Positions 33,604-43,286 are shown, counted from the first letter of the stretch. The stretch: DNA of 64,000 nucleotides from Streptomyces spiroverticillatus (GCA_014650415.1 BMUX01000007.1:435761-499760); one strand, 5' to 3'. Numbers and translations: made by a program. Notes: generated by a model not told the origin, from the letters alone.

Positions 33604-35049
33604 ATGGCCGAGGCCCCCGCACCCGGCGCGCCCAGCGCCTCCAGTGCTTTCACCGTCGAACAGCGCGGCATCGACGCCGTCCCCACCGCCGAACGCCACG
33701 GCAAGCCGATCCGGCTCCTGTGGCTGTGGGCCGGTACCAACACCACCGTCTTCACCGTCGTCTACGGAGCCCTCGTCGTCTCCTTCGGCCTGTCCTTCGT
33801 CCAGGCCGTCGCCCTCATCGTGATCGGCAACCTGCTGGGCTTCGCCGTCACCGGGCTGACCAGCCTCCAGGGCCCGGCCACCGGCACCTCCACCCACTCG
33901 GTCTCCCGCGCGTCCTTCGGCCCGCGCGGCGGACGCCTCCCCGCGCTCTTCGGCTGGATCACCCTGGTCGGCTTCGAGGCGGGCGGCATGGTCCTCATCG
34001 CCCTCGCCGGGATCGCCCTGCTCGACCAGGCCGGAATCGAGGCCTCCGCGACCGTCAAGATCCTCGTGATCCTGGCCGCCGCAGCCCTCCAGATGCTGCT
34101 GCCGATGGCCGGATATCACCTGATCATGCAGGCGCAGAAATATTTCGCGTACGTCTTCGCCGCCATGTTCGCGGTCATGGCGATCCTCGTCGCGCCCAAG
34201 GTCGAACCCGGTGCCCCCGCCGCCGAGTCCCCGACCCTGGCCACGATCTCCCTGGTCCTCGCCCTGGTCACCGCTTCCGGCGGCCTCTCCTGGGCATCGA
34301 TGGGCAGCGACTACTCCCGCTACCTGCCCGCCGACTCGTCCAAGAAGAAGGTCTTCGCCTGCGCCGCACTCGGCGGCATGGTGCCGAACATCCTGCTCCA
34401 GATCCTCGGCGCCGCCGTCGCCACCGTCACGGTCAACGCCTCCGATCCGATCTCCGGCCTCCCCGAGGTCCTCCCGGGCTGGTTCGTCGTCCCGTACCTG
34501 CTGCTCGCCGTGGTCACCCTCCTCGCGGTGAACACCACCGACATGTACTCCTCGGGCCTGAACCTCCTGGCCGCCGGCATCCGCATCAAGCGCTCCGCCG
34601 TCGTCTGGATCGACCTGAGCCTGTGCACCGGCATCACCGTCTGGGCCGTCTTCTCCGACTCCTTCTACTCCCTCCTCTCCCAGTTCCTGAGCCTGGTCGT
34701 GCTCTGGCTCGGGCCGTGGGCCGCCGTCTACCTCGTCGACTGGGCGCTGCGCCGCGGCCGGTACGACGTCCCGTCCCTCTTCCCGGACGAGACCGGTGCC
34801 AAGGGCCTGTACTGGGGGCGCGGCGGCATCCGCCCCCAGGCCGTCCTCGCCTTCGCGCTCGGCGTCCTCGCCGCCGTCCTGTGGCTCAACTCCGAAGCCT
34901 TCCAGGGCCCGCTGTCCAAGGCCGCGAACGGCCTCGACCTCAGCGTCTTCGCCGGCGCCCTCGTCGCGGGCGTCGCCTACTGGCTGCTGGCCGCCAAGGA
35001 CGTCCGTACCGAAGCCGCAGCGCTCGCACCCGTACACGAAACCGTCTGA
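33604..35049 (+). CDS. NCS1-family nucleobase:cation symporter
   Basis: 481 residues, about twelve membrane spans. Residues ~14-40 EQRGIDAVPTAERHGKPIRLLWLWAGTN are the typical entry of NCS1 (cytosine/purine/allantoin) permeases, and QGPATGTSTHSVSRASFG and SMGSDYSRYLPAD are conserved loops. The neighbouring deaminases indicate adenine or another 6-aminopurine as cargo. Start: ATG has AAGGA twelve bases upstream. An in-frame GTG three codons earlier (33595) has it three to four bases upstream, so either is possible. Confidence 0.88.
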   Translation: MAEAPAPGAPSASSAFTVEQRGIDAVPTAERHGKPIRLLWLWAGTNTTVFTVVYGALVVSFGLSFVQAVALIVIGNLLGFAVTGLTSLQGPATGTSTHSVSRASFGPRGGRLPALFGWITLVGFEAGGMVLIALAGIALLDQAGIEASATVKILVILAAAALQMLLPMAGYHLIMQAQKYFAYVFAAMFAVMAILVAPKVEPGAPAAESPTLATISLVLALVTASGGLSWASMGSDYSRYLPADSSKKKVFACAALGGMVPNILLQILGAAVATVTVNASDPISGLPEVLPGWFVVPYLLLAVVTLLAVNTTDMYSSGLNLLAAGIRIKRSAVVWIDLSLCTGITVWAVFSDSFYSLLSQFLSLVVLWLGPWAAVYLVDWALRRGRYDVPSLFPDETGAKGLYWGRGGIRPQAVLAFALGVLAAVLWLNSEAFQGPLSKAANGLDLSVFAGALVAGVAYWLLAAKDVRTEAAALAPVHETV

Positions 35050-35087
35050 ACCCCCCTCGTACGTACCACCGCAAGGAGAAGCACCCC

Positions 35088-36845
35088 ATGAACCTGCGTC
35101 AGCTCATCGACGCGTCCGAGGGCGTCGTCAAGGCGGACCGCGTCATCACCGGCGGCACCCTCGTCAACGTCTGCACCGGCGAGGTCTACCCGGCCGACGT
35201 CGCCATCACCGGCGACCGCATCGCCGCCACCGGCGACGTCACCGCGTACATCGGCGAGCACACCGAGATCGTCGACGCGACCGGCAAGCACCTGGTCCCG
35301 GGCCTCATCGACGGCCACCTCCACCTGGAGTGCAGCAAGCTCTCGCCGACGATGTTCGCCGACGCGGTCGTACGGTACGGAACCACCAGCGTGATCTCCG
35401 GGCTCGACCAGATCCTCGTCGTCGCCGGTGTCGACGGCGTCCGCGAGGCGCTGCGCGAGGCCGAGCAGAGCCCGATGAAGATCTTCTGGGGTGCCCCCTT
35501 CAAGACCCCGTACACGCTCCCCGAGACCACCGTCGGCTTCAACTTCGGCCCCGCCGAGCACGAGGAGACCCAGGACTGGGCCGACTGCTACGGCGTCTGG
35601 GAGACCGTCGCCGAGTTCGTCCTCAACCGCGACCCCGACGTCCTGCGCGCCCTGGAGCTGGCCCACCGCAACCGGCTCCCCGTCTTCGGCTGCGCCCCGA
35701 TGGCCTCCTCCACCACCATCAACGCGCTCTCCGCCGCCGGCATCCGCCTCGACCACGAGAGCTACACCGCCGAGGAAGCCCTCGAAAAGCTCCGCGCGGG
35801 CATGTACCTCCTCATCCGCGAGTCCTCCGTCGCGCACTTCCTCAACGAGAACGTCAAGACGGTGACGAAGTTCGGCGCGCAGTCCCGCCGCGTCGGCTTC
35901 TGCACCGACGACATGCACGTCGCCGACATCCTCCGCGAGGGCCACCTCGACAAGCTGGTCCGGATGGCCATCCAGGCGGGCGTCAAGCCGATCGAGGCCA
36001 TCCAGATGGCCACCGTCAACTGCGCCGAGATGTACCGCATCGACCACCTCGTCGGCTCCATCACGCCCGGCCGCTACGCCGACGTACTGATCATCGACAG
36101 CCCGGAGAGCTTCCAGGTCGAGCGCGTCTTCTCGCGCGGCGTGCTGGCCGCCGAGAACGGCCGTACGGTCACGGCCCCCGCCGCCCCCGAGCGCTCGGCC
36201 GCGCTCAGCCCCGCCTTCCAGGTCCCCGAGCTGGCCGCCTCCGCCATCGGCATCGCGGCCGCCGGGGACTCGGCGGAGGTGCTGGTCGTGGAGATGGACC
36301 GGACGGTTCCGTTCGTACGGACCCGGCTCGACCTGACGCTGCCGGTCAAGGGTGGTGTCGTACGGGCGGACGTCGCCCAGGACGCGCTGTACTGCACCGT
36401 CTCCGAGCGGTACGGCAAGACCGGCGCCACGGCCACCGCCATGATCAACGGCTTCGGGCTGCGCAGCGGAGCCATCGCCTCCAGTGCCGCCCCCGACGAC
36501 AACAACATCGTCTGCGTCGGCGCGAACCGCGAGGACATGGCACTGGCCGTCAACCACCTCGCCGCCGCCGGGGGCGGGCAGATCGTCGTCGAGAACGGCG
36601 AGATCAAGGAGTTCCTGCCGCTGCCCGTGGCGGGCATCGTCGCCGACATCGTGCCCGAGGAGATGGCGGCGGCCGAAGACCGGCTGGAGGCCGCAGCGCG
36701 CGCCCTGGGCTGTGAGCTCCCCTCCGCCTTCGGCTACTTGATCTTCCTGGAGATCACCGCCATCCCGGACTACGCGGTCACCGACCTCGGTGTGATCAGC
36801 TACCACACACAGTCCGTCGTCGACACCGTCCTCACCAGCCGCTGA
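35088..36845 (+). CDS. ade: Adenine deaminase (Ade, amidohydrolase type)
   Basis: 585 residues, the normal length for bacterial Ade. Metal-binding H77-L-H79 in DGHLHLECSKLSP, plus CTDDMHVADI for the catalytic Asp region, and the C-terminal adenine deaminase domain (GLRSGAIASSAAPDDNNIVCVG, ALGCELPSAFGYLIF). It converts adenine to hypoxanthine and ammonia in the cytoplasm. AAGGAG precedes the ATG. It follows the NCS1 permease by 38 bp and is in the same operon. Confidence 0.93.
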   Translation: MNLRQLIDASEGVVKADRVITGGTLVNVCTGEVYPADVAITGDRIAATGDVTAYIGEHTEIVDATGKHLVPGLIDGHLHLECSKLSPTMFADAVVRYGTTSVISGLDQILVVAGVDGVREALREAEQSPMKIFWGAPFKTPYTLPETTVGFNFGPAEHEETQDWADCYGVWETVAEFVLNRDPDVLRALELAHRNRLPVFGCAPMASSTTINALSAAGIRLDHESYTAEEALEKLRAGMYLLIRESSVAHFLNENVKTVTKFGAQSRRVGFCTDDMHVADILREGHLDKLVRMAIQAGVKPIEAIQMATVNCAEMYRIDHLVGSITPGRYADVLIIDSPESFQVERVFSRGVLAAENGRTVTAPAAPERSAALSPAFQVPELAASAIGIAAAGDSAEVLVVEMDRTVPFVRTRLDLTLPVKGGVVRADVAQDALYCTVSERYGKTGATATAMINGFGLRSGAIASSAAPDDNNIVCVGANREDMALAVNHLAAAGGGQIVVENGEIKEFLPLPVAGIVADIVPEEMAAAEDRLEAAARALGCELPSAFGYLIFLEITAIPDYAVTDLGVISYHTQSVVDTVLTSR

Positions 36846-36871
36846 ACACCTTTGCCGGAGGGAGCAACACC

Positions 36872-37885
36872 ATGAACGCCATCGAGGTCGACCCGTTCGT
36901 CGCGGGCCTGCCCAAGTGCGAGCTGCACCTGCACATCGAGGGCACCCTGGAGCCCGAGCTGAAGCTCGCGCTCGCCGCCCGCAACGGCATCGAGCTGCCG
37001 TACGCCGACCAGGCCGCCGTGCGCGACGCGTACGCCTTCGACAGCCTGCCGTCCTTCCTCACCCAGTACTACGAGGGCATGTCGGTCCTCGTCACCGAGC
37101 AGGACTTCTACGACCTGGCCGCCGCGTACGCCGCCAAGGCGCACTCCCAGAACGTCCGGTACGCGGAGATCTTCTTCGACCCGCAGGCGCACACGGCACG
37201 CGGCGTCTCCTTCGACACCGTGATCCGCGGGCTCACCCGGGCCCTCGACGACGCCCGCCGCGCCACCGGCTTCCGCGGCCACCTGATCCTGTGCTTCCTG
37301 CGGGACTTCCAGGCCGAGTTCGCGATGGCGACCCTCGTCCAGGCGCTCCCGTACAAGGAGTGGATCGTGGGCGTGGGCCTCGACTCGGACGAGAAGGGGA
37401 ACCCGCCGGTCAAGTTCGCCGCCGTCTTCGCGCGGGCCCGCGCGGAGGGCTTCCGCCTCACGATGCACTGCGACATCGACCAGGAGAACACCACCGAGCA
37501 CATCCGCCAGGCCCTCGACGTGATCGGCGTCGAGCGCATCGACCACGGCACCAATGCCCTCGAAGACCCCCAGCTCGTCGAGGACATCCTCGGCCGGGGC
37601 ATCGGCCTGACCACCTGCCCGATCTCCAACGGGGTCGTCACCGCGGGCATGAAGGCCACCGAGATCAAGCGCCTCTTCGACCTGGGCGTCAAGGTCACCG
37701 TCAACTCCGACGACCCGGCCTACTTCCCGGGCTACGTCGCGGAGAACCTCGCCGCACTCCGTGCCGAACTGGGCCTCACGGACGCGGACCTGATCCAGCT
37801 CCAGCGCAACGCGATCGACATCTCCTGGGCCCCGCCGGCCGTCAAGGACCTCCTCCTGGCCGAACTGGACGAGTACGCCAAGTAG
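36872..37885 (+). CDS. Adenosine/adenine deaminase-family protein (ADE type 2-like) lacking the HAGE glutamate
   Basis: 337 residues. Metal ligands H19-L-H21 in KCELHLHIEGTLEPEL, EIFFDPQAHTARG and VKVTVNSDDPAYFPGYV place it with the PA0148-type adenine deaminases rather than true adenosine deaminases. In that family the catalytic block is HAGE; here it is H199-C-D-I202, so the proton-shuttle Glu position holds Ile. Substrate and even activity are therefore open. A related Asp or the nearby Glu in DQEN might substitute. It follows ade by 26 bp with GGAGG before the ATG. Confidence 0.85.
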   Translation: MNAIEVDPFVAGLPKCELHLHIEGTLEPELKLALAARNGIELPYADQAAVRDAYAFDSLPSFLTQYYEGMSVLVTEQDFYDLAAAYAAKAHSQNVRYAEIFFDPQAHTARGVSFDTVIRGLTRALDDARRATGFRGHLILCFLRDFQAEFAMATLVQALPYKEWIVGVGLDSDEKGNPPVKFAAVFARARAEGFRLTMHCDIDQENTTEHIRQALDVIGVERIDHGTNALEDPQLVEDILGRGIGLTTCPISNGVVTAGMKATEIKRLFDLGVKVTVNSDDPAYFPGYVAENLAALRAELGLTDADLIQLQRNAIDISWAPPAVKDLLLAELDEYAK

Positions 37886-37940
37886 CCCCCTTGGGCCCGC
37901 CCCTCCCGCCCTCTTGGGCGGCCCCCCTTTCCGCCGCCGT

Positions 37941-38030
37941 CCCCTTGGGCGGCGGGGCCGCCCCCCCCGGGGGCGGGACGGGCGGGCAAGGGGGCGGCCC
38001 GCCCGATACCGGGCCACCCCGGTTCCGCCC
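37941..38030. repeat. Interspersed repeat family 2, copy A
   Basis: Nearly identical in sequence to 58973-59060, differing by a 2-base indel and scattered changes. It folds into two GC hairpins: GGGCGGC-GGG-GCCGCCC and GGGCGGGC/GCCCGCCC. It lies just beyond the stop of the deaminase gene, so it may act as a terminator there. Confidence 0.8.
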
Positions 38031-38099
38031 CTGCCCGCACCCCTCGGCACCGGCCGGCCCGCAGCCGCCCCCGGCTGCCCCCCAACCCCGCACAGAGCA

Positions 38100-38143
38100 A
38101 GGGGCGGTGCCCCCGGCCCCGTGGGCCAAGGGACACCGCCCCC
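38100..38143. terminator. Bidirectional hairpin before the lamin-tail gene stop
   Basis: Arms GGGGCGGTG (38101-38109) and CACCGCCCC (38134-38142), with an inner GGCCCCGTGGGCC fold, lie between the convergent deaminase and lamin-tail genes. Confidence 0.65.
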
Positions 38144-38164
38144 TCACTCACCCCCGCTCAACCC

Positions 38165-38704
38165 TCAGCGCCACCCCCACGACACCCGGTCCACGACCCG
38201 CCCCCAGCCGTTCCGCAGCGTCGCCGAGTCCCCGTAGTTGTCCCACACGTACCGGTGCCGGTCCTGGTACACGTGACCCCATCCGTCACGCCCGACCCCC
38301 GTGTGCACCTTCACGCTGTCGTGCCCGCGCAGCCGCAGGTGGTCGAAGTAGTAGCGGTGACCGTCCCGGTCGCTGAGCGAGTACCCGTCGAGGTTGACCG
38401 GGAACCGGCTCAGGTTGCGGACCTCGACCCACTCGCCGTTCAGGCTGCGGTTGGAACCGTCGTCCCAGCCGGGGCTGTTGGCCTGGACCCGGCCGATGAC
38501 GACCGACGGCCTCGGCGGCCGCTGCTTCTGCACGGCAGAACTGAAGCCGGACCCGGAGTCGGCCGACACCGCGGCGCTCGCCGGAAGCGCGGTCACCCCG
38601 ACGACCGCACCGGCCGCCAGGACAGCAGCGGCAAGCCGCCGGCCGGAACGGCTGCGCACGGTGGACGTGCGGGCCACGCTGGGCATGCTGGACTTGGTGG
38701 ACAT
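38165..38704 (-). CDS. Secreted lamin-tail-domain (LTD) protein
   Basis: 179 residues from the ATG after GGGGGAAG. A signal peptide (about 18-45, RRLAAAVLAAGAVVGVTALPASAAVSA) is followed by one LTD domain: LNGEWVEVRNLSRFPVNLDGYSLSDRDGHRYYF, HDSVKVHTGVGRD, VWDNYGDSATLRNGWGRVVDRVSW. These Ig-like domains occur on secreted bacterial proteins and probably bind wall or DNA; no enzyme domain is attached. It is a single-gene unit. An in-frame start further upstream exists but would put a poor Arg-rich stretch before the signal. Confidence 0.85.
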   Translation of the reverse strand: MSTKSSMPSVARTSTVRSRSGRRLAAAVLAAGAVVGVTALPASAAVSADSGSGFSSAVQKQRPPRPSVVIGRVQANSPGWDDGSNRSLNGEWVEVRNLSRFPVNLDGYSLSDRDGHRYYFDHLRLRGHDSVKVHTGVGRDGWGHVYQDRHRYVWDNYGDSATLRNGWGRVVDRVSWGWR

Positions 38705-39237
38705 GGAACTTCCCCCTAGGAACCGCCCGCCCCCGCCCCTGGCCGGGACGGCTGACGGGATGGTGCGAACCCCGACGTGTTCGTCGGGGCGTGGAAACCA
38801 CCGTGGACCCGCCCGGCGGCGCTTGGGGAGGCGCGCGGACAGGGCGTTACGCAATGCGGACACCCACGTAGCCGTCCCCTGTAAACGGCAGGTATCCGTC
38901 TCGCGTCGTTACCGCCGGTTCGAGGTGCAATGAACCTATGCGCCCTGAACTCCCTCTGTGACGCGTGCGGTTGACGTACGCGCCCGCTCTGGCGACCGGC
39001 GCACGCTCCCCGGACGCCGTCCCGGATCCGTAACAGCCCTTTGCTGGACCGTCACCTTCCGGCTGCGGGAGCCGGGGGAGGGGAGGGTTCTGCGTGACCC
39101 GTGGGGTTCGTGGTCTTGACGGGTCATCGCCAAGTGGCCGACGCTGTCCAGCAGTTCACGGAAGGACACCCTTTCGCACAGCTCCGCTCACGACCGCGCA
39201 CACTCCACCGCATACCCCACCACGCACCGGAGACCGC
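38705..39237. other. 533-bp divergent promoter region
   Basis: Separates the lamin-tail and GH84 genes. No gene was found. A TTGACG box (39116-39121) could be a -35 for the GH84 gene but has no good -10 at the right distance. The half near the lamin-tail gene includes GTAAACGGCAGG and CGTTACCGCC, without clear palindromes. Confidence 0.4.
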
Positions 39238-41733
39238 ATGACTGTCGTATCCAGAGCCCCCGCTGCCGGATCCAGAGCACCTGCTGCCGGATCCAGAGTC
39301 CCTGCCACGCCCTCGCGACGCGCCCGCACGGCCCTCGCCGCCGCCGTCGCCCTCGGCTCCCTCGCCCTCGTCGCCCCGACGGCCGCCGCCGCGCCCGAGG
39401 CCGGCGCCGCCCCCTCCACCGCGCTCCCGGTCGTGTTCCCGACGCCGCAGAGCCTCACCCGTACCGGCTCTGACATCGTTGTCCGGGACCGGGTCGAGGT
39501 GATCGTCGGCAAGGACACCGACCCCGCCGCACGCGACCTCCTGGTCGCCACCCTGCGGGCCCACGGCGTGCGCCACGTCGGCGTACGCGAAAAGCTCTCC
39601 CCGCACGGGAAGTTGGCCTTCCTGCTGGGGTCCGCGACCCGAACCGACCTCGCCCGCGCCCTCCAGGGCACCGCCGTGCCCGACCGCGCGGACGGGTACG
39701 CGCTGCGGGTGGGGCGGGGGAGCGTGGCCCTCGGGGGAGCGGATGCGACGGGGCAGTTCTACGCCGTCCAGACGCTGAAGCAGCTCTTCCGGAACGCGCC
39801 GAAGGGGCACGGGCGGGTCCGCCTCGCCGCCGCCTCCGTCTCCGACTTCCCGTCCATGCCCCTGCGCGGCTCCATCGAGGGCTTCTACGGGCCGCCGTGG
39901 ACGCAGGCCGAGCGCCTGGACCACATGGACTTCCTCGGCGCCGTCAAGTCGAACACGTACGTCTACGCACCCAAGGACGACCCGTACCACCGCGACAAAT
40001 GGCGCGAGCCCTACCCGGCGGACGTCTTCGCGCAGCTCGGTACGCTGGTGAAACGTGCCACCGCGAACCACGTCCGGTTCACCTTCGCCGTCTCGCCCGG
40101 CGCGTCCATCTGCTACTCCGACGCCGCCGACACCAAGGCCCTCACCGCCAAGCTCCAGGCCATGTACGACCTGGGCGTGCGCACGGTCTCCGTCCCCCTC
40201 GACGACATCAGCTACACGAAGTGGAACTGCGACGCCGACAAGGCGGCCTTCGGCGCACCCGGCCAGGCGGCCGCCGCCAAGGCGCAGGTCAGCCTCCTCA
40301 ACACCCTCCAGAAGGACTTCGTCGCCACCCACCCCGGCATGCGGCCGCTCCAGATGGTGCCCACCGAGTACGGCGACCTCAAGGACTCCCCGTACAAGCA
40401 GACCCTGCGCGCCACCCTCGACACGTCCGTCGAGGTGATGTGGACGGGCACCGACGTCGTCCCGCCCGCGATCACCGTCGACCAGGCGAAGAAGGCCTCC
40501 GAACTCTTCGGGCGCAAGGTCTTCGTCTGGGACAACTACCCCGTCAACGACTTCGGCCGCACCGCCGGACGCCTCCTCCTCGCCCCCTACGACAAGCGCG
40601 AGCCGGGCCTCTCCGACCACCTCACCGGCCTCATCTCCAACCCCATGAACCAGGAGGCGGCCAGCAAGCCCGCCGTCTTCACCATGTCCGACTTCTCCTG
40701 GAACGACCGCGGTTACGACCGCACCCGCTCCGCCCGCCATGCCGCCCTCTTCCTCGCGGGCGGCGACCCCCGACTGGCCGACGCGGTCCAGGTCTTCGTC
40801 GACCTCAACCACCTCGCCCCCACCTTCGGCACCACGCCCTGGCAGCCCCAGTCCCCGGTCTTCGGCCCCCGTACGACCGCCTTCTGGAAGCGGTACGCCA
40901 CCGATCCGCGCGGCGCGATCCGGGCCTTCCGCCCGGCGGTCACCGAAATCACCCGCGTCCCGGACACGCTCCGCCGCTCCCTCCCCGACAAGCTCTTCCT
41001 TTCCGACGCCGCCAACTGGCTGGACGCCACCAAGCTCTGGGGCAGCTCCCTGTCGTACGGTCTCGACGCGCTGACCGCGATCGGGCGCGGCGACGCGGCC
41101 GCCGCCGAACGGGCCCGCAAGGCCATGGACACGGCCGCCTCCGCCGCCGCGAAGATCACGGTCGACCCGAAGGAACACCACCAGCTCGGCCGCGTCCGCC
41201 TCGGCGACCCCTGCATCGAGGACTTCGTCACCAAGGTGCAGGCCGCCCACGACGCGTCGAAGGGCCTGCCGCCCCTGCGCGAACTAGCCCGCGGCAAGAC
41301 GGCCACCCAGGTCTCCGACTACGTCTGGGACGACGGCACCACCCCCTTCGGCGCGGCCAAGGCCGTCAACGGCGACCGCTTCGACATCGCCACCACCGGC
41401 GGCAAGGAGGCCCAGCCCTGGTGGCAGGTCGACCTCGGCACCTCGGCCTCCCTCGAACGCATCGACCTCTACAACCGCACCGACTGCTGTGCCGACCGCA
41501 CCAAGGACTACTACGTCCTCGCCTCCGACACCCCCTTCCCGGCGACCCTCGCGGAGGCCCTGAAGACCCCGGGCATCTGGTCCCACCACGAAACGGCCCA
41601 GGCGGGCGGCCCGACCAGCATTCCCACCACCGCCCAGGCCCGCTACGTCCGCATCTGGCTGGCCTCCGCGAAACCGGTCGAGCTGAACATGGCGGAGGTG
41701 GAGGTGCACGGGCGGACCCGGACGTCCGACTGA
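39238..41733 (+). CDS. Secreted GH84-type beta-N-acetylhexosaminidase with C-terminal discoidin domain
   Basis: 831 residues. The signal peptide is preceded by a 7-residue repeat (APAAGSR twice) and contains ARTALAAAVALGSLALVAPTAAAA. A GH20b-like N-domain is followed by a GH84 barrel: MPLRGSIEGFYGPPWTQAERLDHMDFLGAVKSN, the catalytic Asp pair in VSVPLDDISY, and VWDNYPVND. The C-terminal ~140 residues are an F5/8 type C (discoidin) carbohydrate-binding module ending MAEVEVHGR. It should remove beta-linked GlcNAc from chitin, peptidoglycan or host-type glycans outside the cell. Confidence 0.92.
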   Translation: MTVVSRAPAAGSRAPAAGSRVPATPSRRARTALAAAVALGSLALVAPTAAAAPEAGAAPSTALPVVFPTPQSLTRTGSDIVVRDRVEVIVGKDTDPAARDLLVATLRAHGVRHVGVREKLSPHGKLAFLLGSATRTDLARALQGTAVPDRADGYALRVGRGSVALGGADATGQFYAVQTLKQLFRNAPKGHGRVRLAAASVSDFPSMPLRGSIEGFYGPPWTQAERLDHMDFLGAVKSNTYVYAPKDDPYHRDKWREPYPADVFAQLGTLVKRATANHVRFTFAVSPGASICYSDAADTKALTAKLQAMYDLGVRTVSVPLDDISYTKWNCDADKAAFGAPGQAAAAKAQVSLLNTLQKDFVATHPGMRPLQMVPTEYGDLKDSPYKQTLRATLDTSVEVMWTGTDVVPPAITVDQAKKASELFGRKVFVWDNYPVNDFGRTAGRLLLAPYDKREPGLSDHLTGLISNPMNQEAASKPAVFTMSDFSWNDRGYDRTRSARHAALFLAGGDPRLADAVQVFVDLNHLAPTFGTTPWQPQSPVFGPRTTAFWKRYATDPRGAIRAFRPAVTEITRVPDTLRRSLPDKLFLSDAANWLDATKLWGSSLSYGLDALTAIGRGDAAAAERARKAMDTAASAAAKITVDPKEHHQLGRVRLGDPCIEDFVTKVQAAHDASKGLPPLRELARGKTATQVSDYVWDDGTTPFGAAKAVNGDRFDIATTGGKEAQPWWQVDLGTSASLERIDLYNRTDCCADRTKDYYVLASDTPFPATLAEALKTPGIWSHHETAQAGGPTSIPTTAQARYVRIWLASAKPVELNMAEVEVHGRTRTSD

Positions 41734-41743
41734 CAGGGCCATC

Positions 41744-41789
41744 GGGGGAGTCTTCGCCACGAAAGCTGGCATCCGAGTGAGACTCCCCC
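41744..41789 (+). terminator. Terminator of the GH84 gene
   Basis: Perfect 10-bp arms GGGGGAGTCT (41744-41753) and AGACTCCCCC (41780-41789) enclose a 26-base loop, beginning 10 bp after the stop codon. The second arm is followed by TTCC. Confidence 0.65.
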
Positions 41790-41856
41790 TTCCGGGTGTT
41801 GCGTACGGGATTGGATGAGCCGCTCCAGCCCATCCCTCCCCGAGGAGCCCCCCTCC

Positions 41857-43233
41857 GTGAAGCGCACCGCCCTGTACGCGGCAGCCACCGCCATGCTGCT
41901 CACCGCGGCCCCCACCGCACTGCTCCTCGCCCAGGCCGCCCCCGCCGCGGCGAAACCCGCCTCCTGCACCGAGACCCCCACCGCGTCCGGCGGCGGCAAG
42001 ACCTTCGTGTGCGGCGACCTGAAGAAGGGCGACAGCGTCCAGGGCACCGACGCCGCCGACACGATCATCGTCACCGGAACCCTCGCCTCCGGGGCCCGGG
42101 TCGACGGCGGGGGAGGGGACGACACGATCGCCGTCACCGGGGACGTCCTGAGGGGCGCCACCGTCGACGGCGGCGCGGGCGCGGACTCGGTCACCGCAGC
42201 GGTCCTCGGCCACTACCGGTACGGCGAGGAGACGGAGAACGGCAAGAAGGTCCGGATCAAGTTCAGCGACTCCGGCGGCACGGTCACCGGCGGCGACGGC
42301 GACGACCGCATGTCCGCCGCCTACGTCGGCCCCGACGCGGTCTTCGAGGGCGGCGGGGGCGCCGACACCCTGACCGTCGAGAGCGCGGGACACGTCAGCC
42401 GCTCCGAGCACGTCGAGACGCTCGGCGGACTGGTCGACGGCGGCGCGGGCGAGGACCGCATCACGGTGGGCACCACCGGCACGGGGTCCGACCCCAAGAA
42501 GAGCGGTGTACGCGGCGGCACCGAGAACGACACCCTCACCCTCGGCTTCGTGGGCGCCCTCGTCACCGTCGACGGCGGTGCGGGCGACGACCACTTCAGC
42601 ATCGACAAGATCCACTCCGGTGAGGTGGTGGGCGGCGAGGGCGACGACCGCATCGCCGTCCGCCAGACCGTCTTCCTCGCCAAGGTCAGGGGCGGCGCCG
42701 GCAGCGACGCGATCACCGTCGGCAGCATGCAGCACGGCAGCCGCGCGCTCGGCGGCCCCGGCGCCGACACGCTCACCGCGTCCACCGTCAACGGCCCCGA
42801 CCAGGAGGGGTACGGGTTCAACGCGGCAGGTCTGGACGGCGGCGCGGGCAACGACCGCGTCACCGCGGGCACGGTCGGCACCGGCGGCATGATCGACGGC
42901 GGTGCCGACGACGACACCGTCACCGTCCAGCGCCTGTACGTCGAGGAGAAGTACCAGGACAACGCGGCCGTGTTCACGGCGGCGGGCGGCGACGAGGGCG
43001 ACGACCGCGTCCAGGTCGGCTTCGTCGGCAAGAAGGCCCGCGTCTGGGGCGAGAACCCCAGCTCCAAGGCACCCGGCAAGGACACCATCAGCGTCGTCAC
43101 CAACAACGGGACGGTCAACGGGCACCTGGGGGCCGACACCCTCGACGTCTTCACCAACAACGGCAAGGTCACGGGCGGCGGCGACCAGGGCAACACCTGC
43201 AAGGTCCTCCGCGGCACCGCCCCCGCCTGCTGA
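41857..43233 (+). CDS. Secreted RTX-like calcium-binding repeat protein
   Basis: 458 residues from GTG, chosen because GAGGAG lies about ten bases upstream; an ATG 14 codons earlier lacks a site. A signal peptide (ALYAAATAMLLTAAPTALLLAQAAPAAA) is followed by about twelve GGxGxD-type nonapeptide repeats (DGGGGDD, DGGAGAD, TGGDGDD, EGGGGAD, DGGAGED, DGGAGDD and others) that should form a calcium-binding parallel beta roll. Cysteines occur only near both ends of the mature chain, possibly linked. No enzyme domain and no type I secretion genes are nearby, so export is by Sec. Function unknown; a surface or matrix protein is plausible. Confidence 0.85.
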   Translation: MKRTALYAAATAMLLTAAPTALLLAQAAPAAAKPASCTETPTASGGGKTFVCGDLKKGDSVQGTDAADTIIVTGTLASGARVDGGGGDDTIAVTGDVLRGATVDGGAGADSVTAAVLGHYRYGEETENGKKVRIKFSDSGGTVTGGDGDDRMSAAYVGPDAVFEGGGGADTLTVESAGHVSRSEHVETLGGLVDGGAGEDRITVGTTGTGSDPKKSGVRGGTENDTLTLGFVGALVTVDGGAGDDHFSIDKIHSGEVVGGEGDDRIAVRQTVFLAKVRGGAGSDAITVGSMQHGSRALGGPGADTLTASTVNGPDQEGYGFNAAGLDGGAGNDRVTAGTVGTGGMIDGGADDDTVTVQRLYVEEKYQDNAAVFTAAGGDEGDDRVQVGFVGKKARVWGENPSSKAPGKDTISVVTNNGTVNGHLGADTLDVFTNNGKVTGGGDQGNTCKVLRGTAPAC

Positions 43234-43261
43234 CCCCACCCCACTGACGGGGACTGACGGG

Positions 43262-43286
43262 GCCGGGCCCCTCCACGGGGCCCGGC
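43262..43286 (+). terminator. Perfect hairpin after the RTX-like gene
   Basis: GCCGGGCCCC-TCCAC-GGGGCCCGGC: a 10-bp perfect stem with a 5-base loop, between the RTX-like gene and the P450 start. Confidence 0.8.

Noticed and set aside
39166..39237. A DasR operator ahead of the GH84 gene
   Set aside because: I looked for an ACTGGTCTAGACCAGT-like palindrome and found none.
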